Below, one piece after another: positions 16,386-22,179 of a stretch of 22,179 bases of DNA. This DNA is from a virus. Within the stretch, counting starts at the first letter, position 1; each line of letters opens with the position of its first letter. The translations under genes and the position numbers were made by a program. Location: positions 1 through 22,179 of the IMG/VR virus record IMGVR_UViG_3300025889_001061. The stretch is one strand, 5' to 3'. The notes beneath the pieces are model-generated. The model worked only from the letters and a program-made list of their open reading frames with translations. It did not search any database and was not told the DNA's origin.

Positions 16386-16395
16386 AAACAGCATA
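16386..16395 (-). promoter_or_regulatory. Shared decamer TATGCTGTTT after the tail tube terminator (possible -10 element)
   Basis: The same 10 bases occur beyond the other intergenic hairpin at 19135-19144. TATGCT matches four of six positions of a sigma70-type -10 box. Here the decamer ends 20 nt before the G start codon, so a transcript could begin after the terminator and carry G and the tape measure. I see no good -35 box at 16-18 nt. Promoter function is a weak inference. Confidence 0.25.
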
Positions 16396-16402
16396 CACCC
16401 AA

Positions 16403-16427
16403 TAAAAAAGGGCCGCATTAGCGGCCC
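16403..16427 (-). terminator. Rho-independent terminator after the tail tube gene
   Basis: On the minus strand GGGCCGC pairs with GCGGCCC around the loop TAAT, followed at once by TTTTTTATT. The stem is seven perfect GC-rich pairs and the U-tract is six long. It lies 22 nt past the tail tube stop codon. Partial termination here would give more tail tube message than message for chaperone, tape measure and tip genes. Confidence 0.88.
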
Positions 16428-16449
16428 CCTCATCCGTCTGTCCAACCGA

Positions 16450-17385
16450 TCAAGTGTAGACCAGACTGAACTCATCGTTACCTGAAGTGCTGGGCACACA
16501 GGTGTACGGGATGTTCAGCATGTGGATGCCGTCTTGATCGCTGTAGCTCACATCGCCAATATCGACTCGGGTGGAGGCGAAATCAATGATGTTGCCAGCG
16601 GTCTGACCATGCTGGAACAACAGGTTGCCAAGAGTACCGTCGCTAAGGGCGGCGGTGAAGTAGTTCTTGGTTGCCATGGTCACAGCTTCCAGAGTCACGC
16701 TGCCAGTAGCGGCGCGATCAGTCAGCAGCACTTCCTTAGTGCAGCCAACCAGCTCGCGGTACACGAGCGAGTTGCCCACATCAAACGACACAGACTGAAG
16801 ACAACCGGCATAAGACAGCAGTTGGAAGTCAGTCGTATTGCCGTTCTTGAAAACAAGAGGCGTCGCCTGATTGCCGTAAGTCACCGCAGGCAGTGCCGTG
16901 TCGGTCGGTGTGTTGTAGATGCCAGTGAAGGTGAAATCGATTGAGGGGATTTCGCCAACAGCGCCGTTGATCGTGAAGGTGCCGCGAGCACCGGTCACCT
17001 TGTGCAGCACACCATCAATGTTGTAGTAGATGGTGCAGCTACCAAAGCTGCTGGACACAGGAGCATAAGTGACGCTAGTAGCAGCCACAACGGTCTGGCT
17101 CATGCCACAAGCAAGCAGGGCCTTGCCATAGCGAGGAGCGGTGCCAGCGGTGCCAGAACCTGCAAGCTCAACGCTGAAGGTGCATTCAACGCGAGTGTTA
17201 GCTAGCAACTGCTCAGAAGCGCCCAAATAAGGACGCACCAAGTCACGGCCTACAACGTCACTCTGCAGCGGAGTGATGTTCAGATCGCGAACCAGAACGG
17301 CGTCCGCTCCGTCCGGAGTCGGATCCGTGCCGTAAGTCGTCTCCGTCTCCAGAAGAATCAGACGTTTCCGAGTTAGAAGGGGCAT
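16450..17385 (-). CDS. Major tail tube protein (lambda gpV position, 311 aa)
   Basis: This protein stacks as rings to form the tail shaft. The start MPLLTRKRLILLETETTYGT is followed by DPTPDGADAVLVRDLNITPL and LVRPYLGASEQLL, a pattern that recurs in siphovirus tail tube proteins. VTYAPVSSSFGSCTIYYNID and FTFTGIYNTPTDTALP mark the central beta barrel. No extra Ig-like domain follows at the C-terminus. AGAGGT lies 8 nt before the ATG, among the clearest ribosome binding sites in the window, as expected for an abundant protein. A terminator follows 22 nt after the stop. Position before G/GT and the tape measure supports the call. Confidence 0.92.
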   Translation of the reverse strand: MPLLTRKRLILLETETTYGTDPTPDGADAVLVRDLNITPLQSDVVGRDLVRPYLGASEQLLANTRVECTFSVELAGSGTAGTAPRYGKALLACGMSQTVVAATSVTYAPVSSSFGSCTIYYNIDGVLHKVTGARGTFTINGAVGEIPSIDFTFTGIYNTPTDTALPAVTYGNQATPLVFKNGNTTDFQLLSYAGCLQSVSFDVGNSLVYRELVGCTKEVLLTDRAATGSVTLEAVTMATKNYFTAALSDGTLGNLLFQHGQTAGNIIDFASTRVDIGDVSYSDQDGIHMLNIPYTCVPSTSGNDEFSLVYT

Positions 17386-17497
17386 TGGAAATTACCTCTT
17401 GTGGAACAGGTGGCAGCGTCCGCTCAACGAGAGTGCGGATGCCTGTCTCGGGGTCAAGGATGTACGAGCCACCTTGCCCTTGAAACTCATCAATCAC
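17258..17497 (-). CDS. Small ORF between tail terminator and tail tube, overlapping the tube gene (79 aa)
   Basis: A GTG start at 17495-17497 opens MIDEFQGQGGSYILDPETGI, then RTLVERTLPPVPQEVI. These first 37 residues look like real protein and resemble small proteins coded at this place in related phages (recalled, not searched). The rest is a Ser/Asp/Arg/Gly-rich tail (SETSDSSGDGDDLRHGSDSG) read in a different frame inside the first 128 nt of the tail tube gene. Low complexity here is what a second frame forced by another gene looks like. There is no clear Shine-Dalgarno sequence. Function is unknown. The stretch 17386-17497 has no better candidate. Confidence 0.55.
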   Translation of the reverse strand: MIDEFQGQGGSYILDPETGIRTLVERTLPPVPQEVISNAPSNSETSDSSGDGDDLRHGSDSGRSGRRSGSRSEHHSAAE

Positions 17498-17522
17498 TGT
17501 AAATCGGGTGACTTATCAGACT

Positions 17523-17948
17523 CTAGGCCGCCAAACTCGCAACGCTTGTTCGGTATTGAACAATATAATCGTTAAAAATTACACCGGCAGGCTGGTCTGA
17601 GTCGAACATATTAAATGTCACCTCATCCGGCTGCACATCAATCGCATAGCCACCCAGTGTTAGGTCAGCAACCATACGCGAGTGCATGTTTTCAATAATT
17701 GGATCCGCAAGCTCATCAGGCGTGTCACCACGCACGATCACACTCACTCGCACGCGCATCTGCCAGTCCAAAGTCGGCAAGCTCGTATTCTGAGCCGGCG
17801 TGTCACTAATAGCCTCAATAACAATCGCCGGTGATTCAGCGCGCTGAACCGCCGTTACACGACTGCGATACACACGGCCATCAACGCCGTGCGTAGGAGT
17901 GAGCTTATCCTTAATGACGCGCAAAATGCGCTCACGCTTAGTTGTCAT
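17523..17948 (-). CDS. Tail terminator / minor tail protein, lambda gpU-like (141 aa)
   Basis: The protein reads MTTKRERILRVIKDKLTPTH, then VYRSRVTAVQRAESPAIVIE and DWQMRVRVSVIVRGDTPDEL. This helix-then-sheet order, with a region that ends in DYIVQYRTSV, matches gpU-type tail terminators, which cap the tail shaft and join it to the head. I chose ATG at 17946-17948: GAGG lies 6 nt before it, and it overlaps the end of the 57-aa gene. A longer form starting at TTG 17975 would overlap that gene by 38 nt and is less likely. It precedes the tail tube as in lambda. Confidence 0.82.
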   Translation of the reverse strand: MTTKRERILRVIKDKLTPTHGVDGRVYRSRVTAVQRAESPAIVIEAISDTPAQNTSLPTLDWQMRVRVSVIVRGDTPDELADPIIENMHSRMVADLTLGGYAIDVQPDEVTFNMFDSDQPAGVIFNDYIVQYRTSVASLAA

Positions 17949-18111
17949 TGAATCCTCGCTTTGGAAGCGGACCAAACGCGCCAGGGTCGACCTGCTTGGT
18001 CACAATTGATTTTGCTCGATAATAAATGTAGCTATCCGTCTTTCCAGCCTGTTCCAATGCTTGCATGACCTTGACCCAATTCCTAAAAGTGTCTCGGTCC
18101 ATACTTGTCAT
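17938..18111 (-). CDS. Small connector-region protein, function unknown (57 aa)
   Basis: ATG at 18109-18111 overlaps the upstream stop as ATGA, and the TAA at 17938-17940 lies inside the start of the gpU-like gene, so this frame fills an otherwise empty 133-nt gap exactly. The product begins MTSMDRDTFRNWVKVMQALE and ends PGAFGPLPKRGFNDN. It has an N-terminal amphipathic helix (FRNWVKVMQALEQAG), a second helix (SYIYYRAKSIV) and a Gly/Pro-rich tail. A second ATG at 18102 (MDRDTF) with AAGG 10 nt upstream is possible. I know no function. Its place between head-tail joining and tail terminator genes suggests a virion or assembly role. Confidence 0.68.
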   Translation of the reverse strand: MTSMDRDTFRNWVKVMQALEQAGKTDSYIYYRAKSIVTKQVDPGAFGPLPKRGFNDN

Positions 18112-18719
18112 GCCTTCACTTCTATTGCGCTTATCCGCCCGCGCTGGAAACTGATCGATGTCGTATCACTGTGATTGGCCACAAACAGTGCGACCTCGTC
18201 CGCATTGGCAAGTTCAACCATCCAAAAGCAAAAAAGCTTTGTAATTTGCGCACCAGAGCCGGTAAACGCCCGACACTCCGACTGAGAAATCACTGTGCCA
18301 TTTTTAGCCAGACTGATTCCCAGCGTGTGATTATTTCCTGCGGTGGCATCCATGCTTGCCATTACCTGAAATAATTTGGTTGCTCCGCTATTGTTTTTCA
18401 AACCAAAAGTATTTGAGGTGCCAAGAATTACCTGATAAGCAGTAGCAGAATCTAGTGTTGCCGTCAATCCAGTGCTCTGATACGTGCCAGCGGCAGCAAT
18501 TGCAATCGTCCCGCTGGTCATCTTGCTTGCTTGCCCGCGAGCAAGTACACCTTCGGTGTAATACGGCAAAGCAGACCATGCGCTTACGCCGTTGCCGACC
18601 TTGTATTTGCGCGTGTCAGTCTCGAGACCAACCTCGCCTTCAAGCAAAATTGGATTTTCTGCGGTCCACAATGCTGCGCTGCCATTGCGCAATTTGAACC
18701 TAGTAACCGTGTCAGTCAT
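18108..18719 (-). CDS. Fibre-like protein with Mtd-type N-terminal domain (203 aa)
   Basis: Residues 1-55 (TRFKLRNGSAALWTAENPIL, then EGEVGLETDTRKYKVGNGVS, AWSALPY) match the N-terminal domain of the Bordetella phage major tropism determinant and related fibre proteins, a small intertwined beta domain that trimerises. Residues 62-203 form a beta-sandwich domain (GTYQSTGLTATLDSATAYQV; NNHTLGISLAKNGTVI; ISFQRGRISAIEVKA) of the kind found at the ends of virion fibres. There is no C-type lectin variable region. It sits between the head-tail joining protein and the tail terminator, so it may be a head or neck fibre (whisker). The start overlaps the upstream stop by 4 nt. Confidence 0.82.
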   Translation of the reverse strand: MTDTVTRFKLRNGSAALWTAENPILLEGEVGLETDTRKYKVGNGVSAWSALPYYTEGVLARGQASKMTSGTIAIAAAGTYQSTGLTATLDSATAYQVILGTSNTFGLKNNSGATKLFQVMASMDATAGNNHTLGISLAKNGTVISQSECRAFTGSGAQITKLFCFWMVELANADEVALFVANHSDTTSISFQRGRISAIEVKA

Positions 18720-19132
18720 GGCGTACCGCCGTCGAGAACATTGCTGTCGACATAAACGGTCCCAGGACCGCCTCCATCAAGGATAACTAGGCTCTCTGTA
18801 TCGACTCCATCGCCATCAAGCACCACAGGCGATACCGGGGCCAATGCAGGTGTTGCACTGCGCTGCAGCATCACATCACAAAACTTTCCATCATCAAGCG
18901 GCTCAACATTGCGCACTGTGTATGGCAGCCCGTCCACATTGACGCCAGTGCCATACTGCAAATCACCGAACAAGCTCGCTAAGCAAGTGACCTTGTAGTC
19001 AGTTGTCATGACCACGCCATCAGCGATCATCTCGCTCGGCATATCCAAAATTCCCAGTCCACTCGCAGACCCAGCCGAAATCGGAACGCCGAAATCAGCG
19101 AGAAATACGCTTAGGTCTTCGGTGAATGCCAT
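18716..19132 (-). CDS. Head-tail joining protein, lambda gpFII-like (138 aa)
   Basis: The start MAFTEDLSVFLADFGVPISA, then GLGILDMPSEMIADGVVMTT, TCLASLFGDLQYGTGVNVDG and LPYTVRNVEPLDDGKFCDVM follow the order of the FII-type connector fold: an N-terminal helix, a strand carrying a phenylalanine-glycine segment and a closing beta barrel. FII binds the bottom of the filled head and provides the tail docking site. The last 45 residues (SPVVLDGDGVDTESLVILDG and on) are a Gly/Asp-rich extension beyond the usual domain with a repeated VxLDG motif. No clear Shine-Dalgarno sequence lies before the ATG; a hairpin ends 14 nt upstream. Confidence 0.8.
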   Translation of the reverse strand: MAFTEDLSVFLADFGVPISAGSASGLGILDMPSEMIADGVVMTTDYKVTCLASLFGDLQYGTGVNVDGLPYTVRNVEPLDDGKFCDVMLQRSATPALAPVSPVVLDGDGVDTESLVILDGGGPGTVYVDSNVLDGGTP

Positions 19133-19134
19133 GT

Positions 19135-19144
19135 AAACAGCATA
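19135..19144 (-). promoter_or_regulatory. Shared decamer TATGCTGTTT before the head-tail joining gene (possible -10 element)
   Basis: The decamer ends 2 nt before the ATG of the FII-like gene. If TATGCT were a -10 box, transcription would begin at or next to the start codon and the message would be leaderless, which would fit the lack of a Shine-Dalgarno sequence. TTGCTT lies 16 nt upstream of it as a poor -35 match, but inside the hairpin. The same decamer is found at 16386-16395. Function is a weak inference. Confidence 0.25.
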
Positions 19145-19146
19145 AA

Positions 19147-19174
19147 GCCCCAGGTCGCCGAAGCAACCCAGGGC
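19147..19174 (-). terminator. UUCG-capped hairpin after the putative decoration gene (attenuator-like)
   Basis: GCCCTGGGTTGC pairs with GCGACCTGGGGC through 12 pairs (nine Watson-Crick, three G-U) around the loop TTCG, closed by C-G, which is an unusually stable tetraloop. Only TTTAT follows, so the U-tract is weak. It may slow or partly stop polymerase, or protect the 3' end of the capsid and decoration message. Confidence 0.65.
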
Positions 19175-19190
19175 CAGTGCAATACAGCTA

Positions 19191-19601
19191 TCAGCCGTAC
19201 TTCTTCACGCCAACGCCATTGATGGAGTAAGTGTGAGTAGAGGTCGAGGTGGTCGACACAGCCTTGATCCAACGCTTGGCAGCGCCCTTAGGGAACACCA
19301 GGTACTGCTTGGAAGCAGAAGTGCTCACCTGGGTAAAGGCCACAGCCGAAGAAGCAACTTCAGAGCCACCGCGATAGAAAGCAGTGGTCACATCGCTGTA
19401 GCTGCCACCAGAGGTGTCGCTCGACTGAATCTTCACGTCCAAGGTTGAAGTGCCGCCAGCCTCAACATCAAGAATGATCACGAGGTCACCCTCGTAATCG
19501 TTCATGTCAACAGCAGTGCCGTCCAGGTTGGCAGTGCGCTGCGCGGTAGGAGCCAGGGCAAAGTGCTGGAGCTTCTCCAGACCAGTAGAAAGGATGGCCA
19601 T
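19191..19601 (-). CDS. Putative capsid decoration / head-associated protein (136 aa)
   Basis: The protein starts MAILSTGLEKLQHFALAPTA and contains NLDGTAVDMNDYEGDLVIIL, LDVKIQSSDTSGGSYSDVTT and a C-terminal strand pair ending HTYSINGVGVKKYG. It is beta-rich with a conserved pattern (DVKIQ-S-D-T-G-x-Y-x-D-V) that I recall from small proteins beside capsid genes in siphoviruses, where a virion location is usual. It follows the capsid gene by one small gene and has GAGG 7 nt before its ATG, a good ribosome binding site. Decoration protein is the likeliest role but rests on context; it could also be another head-surface protein. A stable hairpin follows the gene. Confidence 0.68.
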   Translation of the reverse strand: MAILSTGLEKLQHFALAPTAQRTANLDGTAVDMNDYEGDLVIILDVEAGGTSTLDVKIQSSDTSGGSYSDVTTAFYRGGSEVASSAVAFTQVSTSASKQYLVFPKGAAKRWIKAVSTTSTSTHTYSINGVGVKKYG

Positions 19602-19603
19602 GA

Positions 19604-19828
19604 TCAGTCCTCAATAGAAGGGGTGGGTTTGGCAGCCTTACGCACCGGTTTCACCGGCTTCGGCTCTTCCGTCACCTCAACAGGCACGGGCTTCACAACG
19701 GCAGGTGCAATAACAGCCTTGCCGCTACCAACCAAAAGATTGCCGTCAGCCTCATTGACCTCGACAAAGGAGCCAGCCGAAACTGACTCCCCCGAGATCA
19801 TGACTTGACGCAGGATCTCGACCCTCAT
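19604..19828 (-). CDS. Small head-region protein with basic Pro/Val/Lys tail (74 aa)
   Basis: Residues 1-40 (MRVEILRQVMISGESVSAGS, FVEVNEADGNLLVGSGKAVI) form a compact strand-turn pattern like a small SH3-type barrel. Residues 41-74 are a tail of Pro, Val, Lys and Glu (KPVPVEVTEEPKPVKPVRKA) that is probably unfolded. It lies 2 nt after the capsid stop at a TGATCATG junction and 2 nt before the decoration-like gene at another. Similar short proteins occur directly after capsid genes in other phages. No function is known to me; a head completion or nucleic-acid-contacting role is possible from the charge of the tail but unproven. Confidence 0.7.
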   Translation of the reverse strand: MRVEILRQVMISGESVSAGSFVEVNEADGNLLVGSGKAVIAPAVVKPVPVEVTEEPKPVKPVRKAAKPTPSIED

Positions 19829-19830
19829 GA

Positions 19831-22164
19831 TCAGGTGCCGTAGCAGAAGGCGCCGGGCTGCTTAACAGCCACATCCACATCCTGCAGAGCAATCACGCGG
19901 ACGGTACCGGCGGTAGCACCAGCGTAAGGATCAACAGTCAGATCCAGGCCGGACCACATGCCCATGATCATCATCGAGAAGTCGCCGAACAGAGCGTCGT
20001 TGTTCGCGAGCTGGTTGGAAACAACAGCGGGGTAGCCGTTGATCTCACCGTCCTCGAACACGAAACCAGCAGCCACAGCAGAAGCAGACTTGGCGGTCGA
20101 CTTCAGCGCGCCACGAGCAGCAGCGTTGATGATGTAACGCAGGCTGCCGGCATCAGCATTTGCAGAAGCCACATCGGTTTCCATGCCGATGTACTCCTCA
20201 AAAGTCCCGTAGGTGCTGATGGTCTGGCTGCCAATGCCGGTGGTGTTCACCAGACCGAGGGGCTGGTTGCTGGAGCCGGTGCCGTAGATAGCAGCGCGGT
20301 CGAGCTCGAGAGCAATCACGCGAGCAAGATCGTTGCGGATCATGCCTTCCACGTCGATCGAGGACTGCAGCAGCAGACGGCGGCTGTAGTCGACATAAGC
20401 ACCCACGGTCTTGGGCGTCATGTTCACCTGATCGATTGCCTGCTGGCTTTCGGTCGGCGAAGCGTTCTCACCCACCCAGTAGGCAGTAGCAGCAGAAGTC
20501 TGGCGGGGAATGCTGATGTTGCCCTGCAGGCCGGTCAGCATGGTCACGCCAGCCTGGGCCAGTGCCAGACGGTTGCGCAGCAGATCGATGAAGCTGCCGG
20601 ACAGCAGCTCATCAGCCACCAGGTTGCCGCCAGCAGTGGGGGTGCCCACCACCAGATCACGACGCAGCACTTCGTTGGGGATCACGATGCCGTTAGAAGC
20701 GCGCTCATACTTTTGAGCAGCAGCTTTGCCGACTTCAATTTCAAACTCGGCAGCCCGACGAGCAGAAGCATCGCTGGGGTTGGCGAGGTAGTTCAGTGCG
20801 CGAGCAAAGCTGAACGAACGGGTCTCTTTATCAGAGAGGCCAACATCGTTGGTGGTGATGTCAGCGGAGCGAATGACTTGTTCCACGGGTTGAGTGCCGA
20901 GTTTTTCAAGGACAGCAGCACGAGCTTCGTCGATAGTGCGACCACCGTCGATCAGCTCGCGAGCCAGGTCTTGCATCTGGTGCTTTTCGCCCAGTGCATT
21001 GATGGCGGCGATACGGGTACGCTCGGCCTCGACGGCCTCGGACCGGATCACCTCCAGATCTGGAGTGTTTTCCATTTCGGGTTCAGGTGTTGGTGATGCG
21101 GCGGGGGCCGCTTGAACAACGGTCTCATCAGTAAGAGACCTGCCGATTCCAATCGTAGGGTCAGCAGGTATAGAGACCACACTGACTTCGTAAGGCGACC
21201 ATCTAGTAGCCACGAAGTCATCTCCGCGCTCTTCCATCTTGTCGATCGAATAGCCGAAGCTGATGCCGCGCAAAATATTATCGCGGACATCATCAAGCAC
21301 TTCCTGCGCAAACTTGTTGCGCGAGAAGCGCACCTTTACATAGCCGCGCTTCTTGATGCCATCAACCCAGGCACGCTCGACAACGCCAACCACACGATCG
21401 GGATCGTGATTGAACAGCAGAGGAGCGCCATCATTCAGCCGGCTGAGATCAGCAGCATCCATCTCGTGGCTCAGCACCTCGTTGCCGAAGTACCGCATCA
21501 CGGGATACTCAGAGCTGAAGGGGAACTCAAAGCTCCGCTCCTCTTCAAGCGCGCGGAATGAGGTTACCTCAGAGCGTTGAAATTTACCGCCCTCAGTAGC
21601 GCGAATCGGATCGATCTTGGTCAGAGTGCTGAAGCGATGCCCAACCATCGTCTCAGTAGGCTCACCATCGCGATAGATCCGAATCAGTGCAGCAGGATCC
21701 TCCTCGCTGGCATCAATGCTGAATTCAGTGCCAGGCACACCCAAAGTGCCCTCGCGCATCACATGCTCAATCCGGCCACGAGCGCGACCGCCTGAACTAT
21801 TCCACGAAACGAAATCCCCCTCTTTAAGCGCATCAGGCGCTGCGCGTTTTTCGGTCACTGTTTCGACCTCAATTTCATCCACTTTAGAACGCTCACCTGT
21901 TGCCTCTTCAAATTCAAGCGGCTCATAATCACGCTCACGCAGCCATGCGCGAGCTTCGGCAGCAGTGAAATCAGCAAGCTTGAAGCGAATTGCCTGCAGC
22001 TCAGCGCCGCTTTCGCCTTCCTTGATTCCAAAAATGAAATCAACACCTTTCCTGCCTGCGTTATTACGACGCCGGAAACGGTCGTACTGCCCCGGATCAC
22101 GCAGCCTTGCTGCATGCTCATTCGGATACGGCCGACCTTCCTCGACCTCAGGCCCTTCGTTCAT
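19831..22164 (-). CDS. Prohead protease-major capsid protein fusion, HK97 type (777 aa or longer)
   Basis: One polyprotein holds five parts. Residues 1-85: a conserved segment (NEHAARLRDPGQYDRFRR). Residues 112-184: a Tudor-like domain (GDFVSWNSSGGRARGRIEHV) seen with phage proteases. Residues 195-342: an S78-type prohead protease with candidate His253 (LLFNHDPDRVVG) and Ser302 (RGISFGYSI). Residues 365-430: a charged helix like a delta/scaffold domain. Residues 450-777: HK97-fold capsid (GNISIPRQTSAATAYWVGEN; IYGTGSSNQPLGLVN). Cleavage should free the capsid domain, probably between residues 430 and 510. The frame stays open to base 22179, so the true start may lie outside; ATG at 22162-22164 is only the first visible one. 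Confidence 0.93.
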   Translation of the reverse strand: MNEGPEVEEGRPYPNEHAARLRDPGQYDRFRRRNNAGRKGVDFIFGIKEGESGAELQAIRFKLADFTAAEARAWLRERDYEPLEFEEATGERSKVDEIEVETVTEKRAAPDALKEGDFVSWNSSGGRARGRIEHVMREGTLGVPGTEFSIDASEEDPAALIRIYRDGEPTETMVGHRFSTLTKIDPIRATEGGKFQRSEVTSFRALEEERSFEFPFSSEYPVMRYFGNEVLSHEMDAADLSRLNDGAPLLFNHDPDRVVGVVERAWVDGIKKRGYVKVRFSRNKFAQEVLDDVRDNILRGISFGYSIDKMEERGDDFVATRWSPYEVSVVSIPADPTIGIGRSLTDETVVQAAPAASPTPEPEMENTPDLEVIRSEAVEAERTRIAAINALGEKHQMQDLARELIDGGRTIDEARAAVLEKLGTQPVEQVIRSADITTNDVGLSDKETRSFSFARALNYLANPSDASARRAAEFEIEVGKAAAQKYERASNGIVIPNEVLRRDLVVGTPTAGGNLVADELLSGSFIDLLRNRLALAQAGVTMLTGLQGNISIPRQTSAATAYWVGENASPTESQQAIDQVNMTPKTVGAYVDYSRRLLLQSSIDVEGMIRNDLARVIALELDRAAIYGTGSSNQPLGLVNTTGIGSQTISTYGTFEEYIGMETDVASANADAGSLRYIINAAARGALKSTAKSASAVAAGFVFEDGEINGYPAVVSNQLANNDALFGDFSMMIMGMWSGLDLTVDPYAGATAGTVRVIALQDVDVAVKQPGAFCYGT

Positions 22165-22179
22165 CAGACGCTCTGGAAT

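Noticed and set aside
16366-16402. Clear sigma70 promoter between terminator and G
   Set aside because: TATGCT could be a -10 box but no acceptable -35 lies 16-18 nt upstream, so I list it only as a low-confidence element.
17949-17975. Upstream TTG start for the gpU-like gene
   Set aside because: It would overlap the 57-aa gene by 38 nt and has no better ribosome binding site; ATG at 17948 has GAGG 6 nt upstream and matches the expected N-terminus.
18108-18719. Diversity-generating retroelement target, because of the Mtd-type N-terminal domain
   Set aside because: The C-terminal half is a beta-sandwich without the C-type lectin variable region. I see no template repeat and no reverse transcriptase in the window.
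1-22179. A non-structural novel system (defence, anti-defence, metabolic cassette) or tRNA genes hidden among the structural genes
   Set aside because: Nearly all sequence is taken up by coupled virion genes on one strand. The only gaps over 40 nt hold the two hairpins, and no stretch over 300 nt lacks a gene.

Overview
The window is the head-to-tail-fibre half of the late structural module of a tailed double-stranded DNA phage (or prophage) with a long non-contractile, lambda-like siphovirus tail. Every gene I can support lies on the minus strand, so transcription runs from the right end (22179) to the left end (1). Packing is very tight: most junctions are ATGA or TGATG overlaps or gaps of 1-8 nt. 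I see no integrase, repressor, lysis, replication, terminase or portal gene, no tRNA and no CRISPR array. The host cannot be fixed from the sequence. The tail-tip proteins are of the kind found in phages of Gram-negative and cyanobacterial hosts; a picocyanobacterial host is only a guess.

Head and connector (22179-17258): a single polyprotein joins an N-terminal conserved segment, a Tudor-like domain, an S78-type prohead protease, a delta/scaffold-like helix and an HK97-fold major capsid protein. Its reading frame is still open at the right edge. Next come a 74-aa basic-tailed protein, a 136-aa putative decoration protein, a strong UUCG-capped hairpin, a lambda FII-like head-tail joining protein, a 203-aa protein with an Mtd-like N-terminal domain, a short 57-aa gene, a gpU-like tail terminator and a 79-aa ORF that overlaps the tail tube gene.

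Tail shaft and assembly (17385-11254): the tail tube protein is followed by a classical Rho-independent terminator. Then comes a G/GT-type tail assembly chaperone pair. Its T part has no good start of its own and is joined by a slippery GGGAAAC directly before the G stop codon, with a perfect 7-bp stem 8 nt downstream. A 1482-aa tape measure protein follows.

Tail tip and fibres (11254-1): lambda-order M (a tandem duplication), L (Fe-S cysteines), K (JAMM plus NlpC/P60), I and J. These lead into nine consecutive small and medium fibre or fibre-associated genes, the last one cut by the left edge. They carry reusable phage-fibre modules: a carbohydrate-binding-like domain, a collagen-like GPQGPAG, beta-sandwich tips and YadA/Hep_Hag-like glycine repeats.

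The window reads as one virion-building programme. Two intergenic hairpins follow the gene groups whose products are needed in most copies (capsid and decoration protein; tail tube). A shared 10-mer, TATGCTGTTT, sits just beyond each hairpin. Together with the frameshift these suggest stoichiometry control. I see no defence, metabolic or otherwise non-structural system in the window.
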